Shown: positions 28,199-38,653, counted from the first letter of the stretch. The stretch: 46,690 nucleotides of DNA from Labilithrix sp. (GCA_019637175.1 JAHBWD010000068.1:1-46690); one strand, 5' to 3'. Numbers and translations are program-made. Notes: generated by a model from the letters alone, not told the origin.

Positions 28199-28960
28199 AT
28201 GGGACACAGCGAGCATCATCACGACCACAATCATCACGACCACGATCACCACGATCATCACCACCCGAAGCTCGAAGGTCCGGGCCTCTTCCGCCAGCGC
28301 GCGCCCCGGCGCCCTCGCGACTTCGACGCCCGCGCGTTCACCGTGGGCATCGGCGGACCGGTCGGGAGCGGCAAGACCGCGCTCGTCCTCGCGCTGTGCC
28401 GCGCGCTCCGCGATCGGATGCGCCTCGGCGTCGTCACGAACGACATCTTCACGCGCGAGGACGCCGAGTTCCTCCACCGCCACGAGGCGCTCCCCGCCGA
28501 CCAGATCCGCGCCGTCGAGACCGGCGGCTGCCCCCACGCCGCGATCCGCGAAGACATCACGCCCAACCTCGACGCGCTCGATCAGCTGATGCGCGGCGTG
28601 ACGCCCGCCCCCGAGCTGCTCGTCGTCGAGAGCGGCGGCGACAACCTCGCGGCGCAATACAGCCGCGAGCTCGTCGACTTCACCATCTACGTCGTCGACG
28701 TCGCCGGCGGCGACAAGGTCCCGCGCAAGGGCGGCCCCGGCGTGACCCAGAGCGATCTCTTGGTGGTCAACAAGACCGACCTCGCGCCCCACGTCGGCGC
28801 GAGCCTCGAGGTCATGGCGCGCGACGCCGAGCGCATGCGCCAGGGCGGCCCGATCGTGTTCGCCCAGTGCAACGCCGGCGCGGGGATCGACCCGATCATC
28901 GGGCACGTCCTCGCGGCCCGTGAGGAGGCCCTGGCGGCCGATCGCGCTCGCCGGGCTTGA
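28199..28960 (+). CDS. ureG: Urease accessory GTPase UreG with His-rich N-terminus
   Basis: The 253-residue GTPase delivers nickel to urease. Motifs: P-loop GGPVGSGKT at 52-60, the nickel-binding Cys-Pro-His at 111-113 in ETGGCPHAAIRED, ESGGDNL, and NKTDLAPHVG for guanine recognition. Residues 6-22 are HHHDHNHHDHDHHDHHH, a strong metal-binding tail found in only some UreG proteins. No ureE, the usual His-tailed nickel chaperone, is encoded in the operon, so this tail may replace it. The strong ribosome-binding site GAGAGGAGAAG precedes ATG 28199. Confidence 0.96.
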   Translation: MGHSEHHHDHNHHDHDHHDHHHPKLEGPGLFRQRAPRRPRDFDARAFTVGIGGPVGSGKTALVLALCRALRDRMRLGVVTNDIFTREDAEFLHRHEALPADQIRAVETGGCPHAAIREDITPNLDALDQLMRGVTPAPELLVVESGGDNLAAQYSRELVDFTIYVVDVAGGDKVPRKGGPGVTQSDLLVVNKTDLAPHVGASLEVMARDAERMRQGGPIVFAQCNAGAGIDPIIGHVLAAREEALAADRARRA

Positions 28961-28990
28961 CGGCGCGCCGAGCCCGAGGCATCGGGCCGC

Positions 28991-29485
28991 ATGCTTTCCC
29001 GTCCGACGCTGTTCATCGCCCTCTTCGCCTCGGCCCTCGTCACGGTGGGCGGCGCTGTCTCCTTCATGGGGTGCAGCTCCTCGGGAACCGACGACACCGG
29101 CGTCCCCGAAGGCGGCGCCGACGCGCCGGCCGACCGCAAGGTGGTCGAGGCCGCCCCGACGGAAGACTCCGGCCCCAAGCTCGAATGCGAGGCGCAGTGC
29201 TTCGCCGATCACCCGACGGCGAAGGCAAAGTACGAGGCCGTCGACACCTGCTGGGAGACGAACTGCGAAGGCCCTTGCTACGACGAGACGGGCATCTTCG
29301 ACGGCGGCGTCGAGGGCGGCGCGGTGCACGACGGCGGCAACGGCCTCTGTCAGACCGAGATCGCGAGCGGCGTCGATCGCGCGTGCGACGAGTGCACCGA
29401 AGCCTTCTGCTGTAGCTCGTGGAAGGGCTGCTACGAAGACGACGATTGCCTCGAGCTGAACGACTGCATCGCCAACTGCCCTTGA
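28991..29485 (+). CDS. Cys-rich lipoprotein of unknown function
   Basis: The 164-residue protein has a lipoprotein signal ending in SFMGC (Cys28) and an acidic, low-complexity spacer. The compact C-terminal domain has about 14 Cys (CEAQCFADHP, CWETNCEGPC, CDECTEAFCCSSWKGCYEDD, CLELNDCIANC), pointing to many disulfides. Similar Cys-rich lipoproteins are frequent in myxobacteria, but I know no function. It starts 30 bp after ureG on the same strand and may be read through from the urease operon, though a functional link is unlikely. The 119-bp gap after it is GC-rich with imperfect GCCG/CGGC dyads and no recognisable gene. Confidence 0.75.
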   Translation: MLSRPTLFIALFASALVTVGGAVSFMGCSSSGTDDTGVPEGGADAPADRKVVEAAPTEDSGPKLECEAQCFADHPTAKAKYEAVDTCWETNCEGPCYDETGIFDGGVEGGAVHDGGNGLCQTEIASGVDRACDECTEAFCCSSWKGCYEDDDCLELNDCIANCP

Positions 29486-29604
29486 GCGGATCGTGACCCT
29501 GTCGGCGCCTTGACGCCGCCGGCGGACGGCCGACGGCGACGCGCGCTGCAGCGGGCTCTTCGCGTCGATCACCGCGTGGCGCGCGCCGTGCAGTGGAGGG
29601 CTGC

Positions 29605-31527
29605 GTGCGTACCTCCATCCTGCGAAACACCGCCTTCGCGCTCTCGCTGACGGCCTGCCTCGACGCCGTGCCCTCCGCGCCGCGAGGCTCGCTCGACACC
29701 CAGGCCTCCGCGCCGCCCGCGAGCGGGCCTGCCGCTGCCGATCCCGATCTCCCCGGCGCCGCGTGCCCCGCCGCGGCGCTGCGGACCGATCTGGCCCCGA
29801 CGCGCATCCACGATCGCGCGCCGCGAGATCCGGCGCTCGCGATCTCGTCGATGGAACCCGCGAGCGGCGCCGGCGGAACGCGCGTACGCGTCCGCGGCGC
29901 CGGTTTCGGCGCGCTCTCGCCGGGCGACGCGGTCTTCTTCCGCGGCAACGCCGCGACCGTGGAGTCGTGGAAGGACGACGAGATCGTGGTCCGCGTACCC
30001 CTCGTCACCTCGGGCGGCACGCAGCCCGTGCACGTCGTCAAGGGAGCCGCGAGAGGGCCCGACGCGCGCTTCGACGTGAAGCCGCGCGTCGGCGAGATCG
30101 CCCCCGCCGCGATCCGCGCCGGGCAGATCATCTCGATCGCGGGCACGAACTTCGGTTCGAACCAGGCCAAGAGCATCGTTCGCATCGGTGGCGTCGCGGC
30201 CGAGACGCTCGTCTGGGGCATGACCCAGATCGTCGTCCGCGTGCCCGAGCTCGCCGACGGAGATCATCCGCTCGAGATCTGCATCGGCGGACAATGCAAC
30301 GATCCGGCTCACGTGGCGGTGTCGGAGAGCGCGAGCTCGGCGCCGATGCCGACGTTCGTGACGCTCGGGTTCGACGACACGCTCGACTCGCAGTTCCAGG
30401 CCGGCGAGATGCTCTCTCGCCGCGGGATGTGCGGCACTTTCTACGTGAACAGTACACGCATCGATCGTCGCGGCTTCATGACGCGCGCGGAGCTCCGCAG
30501 CCTCGCGGAGGCGGGGCACGAGATCGGCGGGCACACGCTCAACCACTTGCACCTCACGATCGTCGACATCGACGAGCAGCGCCGCCAGATCTGCGACGAC
30601 CGCGCGCGCCTCGTGGAGCTCGGCTTCGAGGCGCGCTCCCTCGCGTACCCCGGCGGCCGGGTCAGCGAAGAGGCCCGGCAGATCGCGATCGACTGCGGCT
30701 ACACGTCGGCGCGCCTCGTCAACGGCGGCGCCGAGGTGCTGCCTCCGGTCGATCTCCACATGCTCCGCGTGACGGCCGCGATCAAGAGCACGAGCACGCT
30801 CGCGGACTTGCAGAGCTGGGTGACGCGCCAGGAGGCCAAGGGCGGCTGGGTCAACCTCGTCTTCCACCCCATCTGCCGCGACTGCGGATCGAACAGCATG
30901 GACCCGGCGGTCCTCGACGCCTTCATCGACTGGCTCGACGCGCGGCGATCGCGCGGGACCGTCGTGCGCACGGTCCACGCGATGATCGGCGGACACCTGC
31001 GCGCCACCGTCAAGGGTCCGCCGCCCCCTCCCCCACCCGCGGGCGGCAACATGCTCCGCAACGGATCGTTCGAGCTCGACGCCAACGGCGACGGCGCGCC
31101 CGACTGCTGGGTGCGAGGCACCCCGGGCGGCACGTCGCACTGGGAGCGCGCGAGCGACGCCGTCGACGGTGCTTGGTCGGAGCGGATGATGGGCGCGCCC
31201 GGCTCGAGCTACACCGATCGGCGCCTCAACACCGTGCAAGACATGGGGTCGTGCGCGCCTGCCATCGCGCCCGGCCGCCGCTACCGAGCGTCGGTGCGCT
31301 TCAAGAGCGCGTCGCGCGTCGCGATCAACGCGTACTACCGCGACGACGGCGGCTTCTGGCAGTCGTGGACGAGCAGCCCGACGTTCGCCCCCGCCGAGAG
31401 CTTCACCGAAGCGGCGTGGACGCTCCCGCCCGCGCCCGAAGACGCCGCGGCGATCGGCATCGGGATCGTCGTCTCGGAGGCGAAGGAGGCGTTCGTCGAC
31501 GACTTCCGCCTCGAAGAGGTGCAGTGA
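29605..31527 (+). CDS. Polysaccharide deacetylase lipoprotein with two TIG domains
   Basis: GTG 29605 is chosen because GGAGG lies 5-6 bases upstream and the signal MRTSILRNTAFALSLTAC follows (lipobox LTAC). Two IPT/TIG immunoglobulin-like domains cover about 76-153 and 157-235. A NodB-type deacetylase domain (about 246-450) has the metal Asp in LGFDDT, the His pair in GGHTLNH, the YPGGR motif and LVFHPIC. After a Pro-rich linker, a carbohydrate-binding-like domain fills about 480-640 (NMLRNGSFELDANGDGAPDC to VDDFRLEEVQ). It probably removes acetyl groups from an extracellular or cell-wall polysaccharide. Its stop directly abuts the stop of the convergent gpsA. Confidence 0.87.
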   Translation: MRTSILRNTAFALSLTACLDAVPSAPRGSLDTQASAPPASGPAAADPDLPGAACPAAALRTDLAPTRIHDRAPRDPALAISSMEPASGAGGTRVRVRGAGFGALSPGDAVFFRGNAATVESWKDDEIVVRVPLVTSGGTQPVHVVKGAARGPDARFDVKPRVGEIAPAAIRAGQIISIAGTNFGSNQAKSIVRIGGVAAETLVWGMTQIVVRVPELADGDHPLEICIGGQCNDPAHVAVSESASSAPMPTFVTLGFDDTLDSQFQAGEMLSRRGMCGTFYVNSTRIDRRGFMTRAELRSLAEAGHEIGGHTLNHLHLTIVDIDEQRRQICDDRARLVELGFEARSLAYPGGRVSEEARQIAIDCGYTSARLVNGGAEVLPPVDLHMLRVTAAIKSTSTLADLQSWVTRQEAKGGWVNLVFHPICRDCGSNSMDPAVLDAFIDWLDARRSRGTVVRTVHAMIGGHLRATVKGPPPPPPPAGGNMLRNGSFELDANGDGAPDCWVRGTPGGTSHWERASDAVDGAWSERMMGAPGSSYTDRRLNTVQDMGSCAPAIAPGRRYRASVRFKSASRVAINAYYRDDGGFWQSWTSSPTFAPAESFTEAAWTLPPAPEDAAAIGIGIVVSEAKEAFVDDFRLEEVQ

Positions 31528-32544
31528 CTAGCCCTTGATGCCCCAGAGCTCGTCCTTCTGCGCGCGCGTGAGGAGCATCTTCATCGCCTCGAGCAGCGGG
31601 CGACCCTCGTGCAGCACGTGGTAGACCTGCTCGGTGATCGGAGCGTCGACGCCGAGCTTCTGCGCGAGCCTGTAGGCCGCGCGCGCGGTGAGGTATCCCT
31701 CCGCGACCGTGCGCTGCGACGCGAGGTACTTCGCCGGATCGACGCCTTCGGCGACCTTCATGCCGAGCGATCGGTTGCGTGAGAGCGCGCCGGTCGACGT
31801 GAGGATCAGATCGCCGACGCCGGAGAGGCCCATGAACGTGAGCGGATCGCCGCCGAGCGCGACGCCGAGGCGCGCCATCTCCGAGAGCCCGCGCGTCACG
31901 AGCGCGGCGCGCGCGTTCGTTCCGAGGCCGAGGCCGTCGCACACGCCGGCGGCGATCGCGAGGACGTTCTTCATCGCGCCGCCGATCTCGACGCCGATCG
32001 GATCCTTGCTCGTGTAAACGCGGAACATCGGCGAGTGGAGCGCCGCGGCGACGTCGGCCGCCGCCTCCGCGTTCCTCGAAGCCACCACGACGTCGGTCGG
32101 GAGGCCGCTCGCGACCTCGCGCGCGAAGCTCGGCCCGGAGAGCGCGGAGAGATCGTCGGCGCGCGCGTTCAGGCCTTCGGCGGCGACGTCGGTCATGAGC
32201 TGGAGCGTCGCCTGGTCGATCCCCTTCGACGCGACGACGACGCGCGCGCCCGCGGGGACGTGATCGGCGACGAGCGACGCGACGCTCCGCAAGAAGGCCG
32301 ACGGAGGGACGAGGATCACGATCTCGGCGCCCGCGAGCGCTTCCTTCGGATCGGTCGACGCGCGGAGGCTCTTCGGGAGCGAGACGCCCTCGAGGAAGAG
32401 GCGGTTCTCCGCGAGATCGTTCACGTCGCGCGCGACCTCGGGCTCGCGCGCCCAGAGCCGTACGTCGTGCTCGAGCCGCGCCGCGTGCGCCGCCAGCGCC
32501 GTTCCCCACGCCCCTGCCCCGACGACGGCGACCTTCTTCGGCAT
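31528..32544 (-). CDS. gpsA: Glycerol-3-phosphate dehydrogenase [NAD(P)+]
   Basis: The 338-residue cytoplasmic enzyme reduces dihydroxyacetone phosphate to sn-glycerol 3-phosphate for phospholipid synthesis. The Rossmann loop VGAGAWGTALA is at the N-terminus. SGPSFAREVA, the catalytic Lys in GGAMKNVLAIAAGVCDGL, and the substrate-binding LSGVGDLILTSTGALSRNR are all present. MPKK at 32544 is the standard start; an ATG four codons upstream (32556) is possible. It lies 24 bp after the helicase gene on the same strand. Confidence 0.96.
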   Translation of the reverse strand: MPKKVAVVGAGAWGTALAAHAARLEHDVRLWAREPEVARDVNDLAENRLFLEGVSLPKSLRASTDPKEALAGAEIVILVPPSAFLRSVASLVADHVPAGARVVVASKGIDQATLQLMTDVAAEGLNARADDLSALSGPSFAREVASGLPTDVVVASRNAEAAADVAAALHSPMFRVYTSKDPIGVEIGGAMKNVLAIAAGVCDGLGLGTNARAALVTRGLSEMARLGVALGGDPLTFMGLSGVGDLILTSTGALSRNRSLGMKVAEGVDPAKYLASQRTVAEGYLTARAAYRLAQKLGVDAPITEQVYHVLHEGRPLLEAMKMLLTRAQKDELWGIKG

Positions 32545-32568
32545 CGCCGGCAGCATACCGCGATCCGC

Positions 32569-34986
32569 TCAGCCGGGCGCCGGCCCGAGCGCGCCCGTGA
32601 CGAGCTTCGACGGCGCCTCGCTCGTCGTGCACCAGAGCTGATGGGCGGCGCGCGTCGCGCCGACGTAGAGCGCGTGGCGCGCTTGCGGCGTCTCGGGGTA
32701 GCTCGATTGCGTGGTCTCGAGGAGGATGACCTCGTCGAACTCGAGGCCCTTCGTCTGTCGCACGTCGGTCACGTCGAAGCCGCGCTCCCACGTGAAGTCT
32801 TGCTTGCGCACGCGGCGCACGTTGGGCACCTCGGCGCGAACGAGGCCCTCGTAGTAGACCTCCGCCTGCTGCGGGAAGCGCGCGAGGAGCGCCACGTTCG
32901 CGTCGGGCTCGGAGATCGCGAGCTCGCGGAGCGCGTCGGCGAGGAACGCCACCGCTTCGCCGGCGGACGCGAAGGAGAACAGCTCGACGGGCGGGCCGTG
33001 ACGCGTCGCGATCGGCTCGGCCTCGTGCGCGAGCGGGCCGAGCACGCCGCGGGCGAAGCTCGTGATCTCGGCGGTCGATCGGTAGCTGACCTCGAGCGGC
33101 TTGATGACGCCCGCGCCGCCGGGCACGCCGACCTCCTTGAGCGTCGCGTCCCAGTCGAACTCGACGTTCGTCTCGTCGTCTTCGCGCATGCGCTGGGCGA
33201 CGTCGCCGGCGAGCGTGACCGAGAGCTGCGTGGGATCGGCGCGCCCGTCGTCTTTCGTGCCCGCGGCGACGTCGAGGAGCACCTTGAGCTCGATCGGGCT
33301 CGTGTCCTGCACCTCGTCGACGAAGAGGTGCGAGAGCGTCAGCGGCGCGCCCTGCACGTCGATCAGCGGCCCGCGCATGACCTGGAAGAGGCGCAGCAAG
33401 AGCGCGTGATCTTCCTGATCGAGCGAAGGGGTCTCGCCGTCGCGCTCCTGCTCGACGCGCACGCGCGCCTGCCGAACGCACCACTCGTGGACCTGATCGA
33501 GCTGCCCCTTGCCGAAGGAGGTCGCGAAATGCGTGTCGAGGCGCTCGCGGCTCGTCGTCAGCTCGTCCCACGCCGCGAGCACGGCGCGCGACTCTCCGCG
33601 GAGCTCGTGCCCCATCGACTCGACGGCGCTGCGCGTGACCTCGCTGAGCCCGCTCGACGCGACGCCCGCGAGCTCGCGCTTGCCGGTGAGCCACTGCGAG
33701 AGCTGCGTGACGCGCCGATCGGGGACGCCGACGGTGGCGCGCCACGCGGCGATCACGCGGTCGCCCTCGGGCCAGCGCGCCATCGCGGTCTCGACCTTCG
33801 TGTCGAGGCGCTTCTGCACGTCGCGCGCGACGCTCTCGATCGCGTGCAGCATCGCGGCGTGGCTCTTCACGCGCGAGACGAGCGGCGGCGTCTCGTCGCT
33901 GATCGCGCTAGGCAGGCGCGCGAACAGATCATGCACGACGCGCACCGACCAGCGCGCGAACGTCATCACGGGCACGCCCTCGACGCCGAGGCCGGGCAGC
34001 ACGCGGCTCGTGTAGTGGATGAGCGCCTCGTTGGGCACGATCACCAGCATCTTCGCCGCGCGATAGCGCTGCGGGCTCGACGCGTGCAGGTAGGCGACGC
34101 GGTGGAGGCCCACGGTCGTCTTGCCGCTGCCGGCGCTCCCTTGGATCGCGACGAGGCCCGCCCCGGGCTTGGTGATGAGCTCGTACTGCTCCTTGTCGAG
34201 CATCGCGGCGATCGCGGGCAGCAGGCGATCCGCGGTCGTCGACGACGCGGCGCGCGGGATCGACACGGCGCCTTCTCCCTTGCCTGGCAGGCGCAAGCGC
34301 GCGGTCATCGCCTCGGCGCGACGCCAGGCTCCGTTCTCTTTCACGAACGTGCCCTGAGGCGCGGTGACCTTGCGCAGCTCGCCGTCGACGATCGCGACGG
34401 TTCGGCGCGCGAGCACCTGGCCCTCGACGGGCTGATCGCCGAGCGTCTCCTCGTAGGGATCGCCTTCGCGGTAGCGATAGAAGATCCGGCTCACCGGCGC
34501 GTTGCGCCAGTCGACGATGCGGATGCCCGCGGCGGCGTCGAGGTACTGCTTCGATCCGACGAGCACGTCGCGCCGGCGCTCGGTGGCGACGCCGGGCCGC
34601 CCGCGCGTGCTCACCGTCTCTTCGAGGCGGAGGTGCGCGAAGTACGGGCTCTTCCGATCGACCGATCCGACCGTTCCCTTCCCTCGGTGGGCGCGGAGCG
34701 CGCCGAGGTGGTGCATCTGCTCGAGCAGCGCAGGGAGATCTTCGGGCTTGGCGGTCGCGGCCGCGTCGCGGAGCTCGACCAACCTGCGGTCGTCGTCGGC
34801 GAGCGCCGCGGCGAGCCCCGCCTTGGAGCCTTCGGCCTCGACCTGCGCCGCCTGGGTCGCTCCGATCGCGCGCAGCACGACCTCGAGGAGCTTCAGCTCT
34901 TCGCGGACGACGCGCGTCCCCTCTTCGTCGCCTTCGAGGCCGGGGACGGCGATCTCGCTCTCGCGCGTTGCAATGGCGTCGGACAC
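32569..34986 (-). CDS. HelD-like UvrD/Rep-family helicase
   Basis: The 805-residue protein is a superfamily 1 ATPase with Walker A GSAGSGKT at 283-290 followed by TVGLHRVAYLHA, Walker B VDEVQDTSPIE and late motifs VRQTKGLEFDEVILLE and ALYVGATRAAHQLW. An N-terminal coiled-coil region (about 25-100) precedes a segment YFAHLRL...RIVDWRNAPVSRIFYRY typical of HelD and helicase IV-like proteins. In Firmicutes and Actinobacteria HelD removes stalled RNA polymerase from DNA; whether that holds here is inference. It is upstream of gpsA on the minus strand and 22 bp downstream of the metallo-hydrolase gene. Confidence 0.85.
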   Translation of the reverse strand: MSDAIATRESEIAVPGLEGDEEGTRVVREELKLLEVVLRAIGATQAAQVEAEGSKAGLAAALADDDRRLVELRDAAATAKPEDLPALLEQMHHLGALRAHRGKGTVGSVDRKSPYFAHLRLEETVSTRGRPGVATERRRDVLVGSKQYLDAAAGIRIVDWRNAPVSRIFYRYREGDPYEETLGDQPVEGQVLARRTVAIVDGELRKVTAPQGTFVKENGAWRRAEAMTARLRLPGKGEGAVSIPRAASSTTADRLLPAIAAMLDKEQYELITKPGAGLVAIQGSAGSGKTTVGLHRVAYLHASSPQRYRAAKMLVIVPNEALIHYTSRVLPGLGVEGVPVMTFARWSVRVVHDLFARLPSAISDETPPLVSRVKSHAAMLHAIESVARDVQKRLDTKVETAMARWPEGDRVIAAWRATVGVPDRRVTQLSQWLTGKRELAGVASSGLSEVTRSAVESMGHELRGESRAVLAAWDELTTSRERLDTHFATSFGKGQLDQVHEWCVRQARVRVEQERDGETPSLDQEDHALLLRLFQVMRGPLIDVQGAPLTLSHLFVDEVQDTSPIELKVLLDVAAGTKDDGRADPTQLSVTLAGDVAQRMREDDETNVEFDWDATLKEVGVPGGAGVIKPLEVSYRSTAEITSFARGVLGPLAHEAEPIATRHGPPVELFSFASAGEAVAFLADALRELAISEPDANVALLARFPQQAEVYYEGLVRAEVPNVRRVRKQDFTWERGFDVTDVRQTKGLEFDEVILLETTQSSYPETPQARHALYVGATRAAHQLWCTTSEAPSKLVTGALGPAPG

Positions 34987-35008
34987 GGAACGTGCCCAAA
35001 TAGCACGT

Positions 35009-35779
35009 TCAGAGGAGAAGCTGCTCGCCGAGCGTCAGGACGCTCAGGTTCACGCCCTTCAGCTTCGCGCACTGCTTCTCGACCGCGGCCTGGAACGCCG
35101 GCTTGATGTGGTAGAGGAGCGTCGGCACGTCCTTCGGCGAGCGGAGCTTCTTCAGATCGGGCAAGAGCGTCTGCGGGGTGTGGTGTCCGCTCAGCGTCGC
35201 GATGCGCTGCTGCTCGTCGGGGAAGCTCACTTCCATGAGCAGCGCGCGCAGGTCCTTCTCTTTGTTGAGGAGCTGCCAGAGCCGATCGGTCGGGCCGGTA
35301 TCGCCGCTGTAAGCGACGCTCCCGCCGCTGCCCTTGTCGACGATGAACGCGCACGTATCGATCGTGTGCGTCACCTTCACCGCGCGGACGCCGAAGCCGG
35401 CGATCTCGACGCGCACCTCGGGCGTGAGGATCTTGTAGGCGATCGTCGGCGTCTTCTTCGACGGGATGAGGGTGAAGTCGGGCCAGACGAGCCCGTTGAA
35501 GAAGTGCCGCTTGAGCACGTCGATGGTCGGCTTCGTTCCGACGATCGAGAGCGGCTTGCAGCCGAACTGCGCGCGGTTGTCGGCGATCGTCGCGAGATCG
35601 CGGATGTGATCGAGGTGCGCGTGGCTGACGAGCACGGCCTCGAGCTGCGTCTGGAGCTTCAGGTCGAGGCCGCTCGTGAGCGAGCCGGCGTCGATCGCGA
35701 GCCGTTCGTCGAGCAGGAACGCGCTCGTTCTGTGCTTCGGAGTCTCACCGCCGTGGCAGCCGACTACCCGTAGCTGCAC
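35009..35779 (-). CDS. Metallo-beta-lactamase-fold hydrolase, class II cyclic-nucleotide phosphodiesterase-like
   Basis: From GTG 35779 the protein has 256 residues. The zinc motif HAHLDH is at 53-58, then YSGDTGPTD for the bridging Asp, and ATLSGHHTP with a late His. The N-terminus MQLRVVGCHGGETPKHRTSA and spacing match class II 3',5'-cyclic-nucleotide phosphodiesterases (yeast PDE1 type); tRNase Z or another hydrolase is less likely. The GTG is preceded by GGAGGAG 6 bases upstream, whereas ATG 35794 would overlap that site. It probably degrades cAMP in the cytoplasm, by family inference. Confidence 0.78.
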   Translation of the reverse strand: MQLRVVGCHGGETPKHRTSAFLLDERLAIDAGSLTSGLDLKLQTQLEAVLVSHAHLDHIRDLATIADNRAQFGCKPLSIVGTKPTIDVLKRHFFNGLVWPDFTLIPSKKTPTIAYKILTPEVRVEIAGFGVRAVKVTHTIDTCAFIVDKGSGGSVAYSGDTGPTDRLWQLLNKEKDLRALLMEVSFPDEQQRIATLSGHHTPQTLLPDLKKLRSPKDVPTLLYHIKPAFQAAVEKQCAKLKGVNLSVLTLGEQLLL

Positions 35780-35813
35780 GTGGGTCTCCTCCAAATCATC
35801 GGCAGGTCACGAG

Positions 35814-35841
35814 CTTATCGCCTCGATTTCGCGCAAGTCAA
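35814..35841 (-). promoter_or_regulatory. Sigma-70-type promoter for the metallo-hydrolase gene
   Basis: Reading on the minus strand, TTGACT (35841-35836) is followed after 16 bases by GATAAG (35819-35814): five and four matches to -35 and -10. Transcription would begin near 35807, about 28 bases before the GTG start, leaving room for the strong GGAGGAG site. Confidence 0.5.
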
Positions 35842-35913
35842 AAACGGGGCCCTCACGCTCGAGCCTCGTGAGGACCTGTTCAGTACCGTGTGTTTCGCTG
35901 TAAGCTCTCCCCC

Positions 35914-36456
35914 ATGCGCACGCGAACCACGGCCTGTCTGATTGCGATTTCCCTTTTTGCGGTCACCGCTTGCGGCGGTGACCTCCCCGATCCCAAGAGC
36001 GCAGCGGAGAAGAGCTCGGGGGGAGACGGTAAGGGCGTTGACCAGGGCGACAAGGCGCCCGCGTTCAACCTCGAGTCGCTCAACGGTCAGGGCAAGATGA
36101 CCGTCGCGCCCGGCAAGGTGACGATCGTCGACTTCTGGGCGACGTGGTGCGAGCCCTGCAAGAAGTCGTTCCCCAAGCTCCAGGAGCTCTACGTCAAGTA
36201 CAAGGCGAGCGGCCTCGAGATCGTCGCGATCTCGGTCGACGACGAGAAGGGCGGCATCCCCGAGTTCGCCAAGACGCACGGCGCGAAGTTCCCCGTCGGC
36301 TGGGACGACGGCAAGAAGATCGCCGACAAGTGGAAGCCCGCGAACATGCCTTCGACGTACGTCGTCGGCAAAGACGGCGTCGTGAAGCACGTCCACCGCG
36401 GCTACCACGACGGCGAAGAAGCCGAGATCGAGAAAGAGATCAAAGCGCTCTTCTGA
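35914..36456 (+). CDS. TlpA-like thioredoxin-fold lipoprotein
   Basis: The 180-residue protein has a lipoprotein signal ending in VTAC (Cys20) and a short Ser/Gly spacer. The thioredoxin fold runs over about 45-178, with the redox centre WCEPC (Cys79, Cys82) in VDFWATWCEPCKKSF and the cis-Pro loop in NMPSTYVVGKDG. These envelope proteins reduce or oxidise exported protein thiols, for example in cytochrome c maturation; the partner here is unknown. Nearby Cys-rich lipoproteins are possible clients. ATG 35914 is chosen over 35890 for the signal peptide. Its stop is followed after one base by the stop of a convergent gene. Confidence 0.9.
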   Translation: MRTRTTACLIAISLFAVTACGGDLPDPKSAAEKSSGGDGKGVDQGDKAPAFNLESLNGQGKMTVAPGKVTIVDFWATWCEPCKKSFPKLQELYVKYKASGLEIVAISVDDEKGGIPEFAKTHGAKFPVGWDDGKKIADKWKPANMPSTYVVGKDGVVKHVHRGYHDGEEAEIEKEIKALF

Positions 36457-36457
36457 T

Positions 36458-36859
36458 CTAGCCGCCGTCTCCGCCGAGGGCCTTGCCGCAGGCGCCGCTG
36501 GTGCACGTGCCGGTTCCGGCGCACTTCGTCGTCGTCGCCGAGTTTGCGCCGAAGCTGCAGCTCATGTCGAGCGAGGCGCCACGGAACGTGACGGTGCAGG
36601 CGCCGAGCGATCCGTCGGGCCCGGTGCCGCTCACGTCGGCCGACGCTCCGTTGAGCACGCCGGACATGCGCGTACCTCCGAAGCACGTGGCGTCGACGCT
36701 GCAGCCCGACTGCGTCACGGTGCACGTGTCGTTGCACCCACCGCTGACGCGCCACGTGCCGCTGTAGTCGTTCGCGCAGCTCCCGCCGCTGCTGCTGGTC
36801 GAGCCGCTGCACGCGGCGATCGTGAACGCGACGAAGGCGACGGCGACGAAGGTCCGCAT
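36458..36859 (-). CDS. Cys-rich, Ser/Thr/Gly-rich lipoprotein
   Basis: The 133-residue protein starts MRTFVAVAFVAFTIAAC (Cys17). The mature part is Ser/Gly/Thr-rich, predicted all-beta, with about 12 Cys in a regular pattern (CANDYSGTWRVSGGC, CTVTQSGCSVDATC, LGACTVTF, MSCSFG, CAGTGTC). The GTWRVSGxC...C.VTQ.GC pattern resembles lipocalin-like or secreted Cys-rich myxobacterial proteins, but I assign no family. It is convergent with the thioredoxin gene and lies downstream of the groEL terminator. Confidence 0.68.
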   Translation of the reverse strand: MRTFVAVAFVAFTIAACSGSTSSSGGSCANDYSGTWRVSGGCNDTCTVTQSGCSVDATCFGGTRMSGVLNGASADVSGTGPDGSLGACTVTFRGASLDMSCSFGANSATTTKCAGTGTCTSGACGKALGGDGG

Positions 36860-36896
36860 GGCTCGATTGTCGGTGAAGCGCGGCGGGATATTCACC

Positions 36897-36932
36897 ACAA
36901 AAGACGAAAGCCCCGGCGAAGACGCCGGGGCT
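36897..36932 (-). terminator. Intrinsic terminator of groES-groEL
   Basis: On the minus strand, 28 bases after the groEL stop, AGCCCCGGCG-TCTT-CGCCGGGGCT forms a perfect 10-bp stem with a four-base loop. It is followed by the T-rich TTCGTCTTTTG, a classical rho-independent terminator. Confidence 0.9.
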
Positions 36933-36960
36933 CTCGTGCTCGAGCGGCCGAGCGCTTCGA

Positions 36961-38631
<1,671 letters not shown>

Positions 38632-38653
38632 CGTTCGTTCTCCTCGACTCGAA

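Noticed and set aside
28961..29485. Cys-rich lipoprotein as a missing urease accessory factor
   Set aside because: It has an export signal and no His-rich tail; urease maturation is cytoplasmic, so it is only a neighbour.
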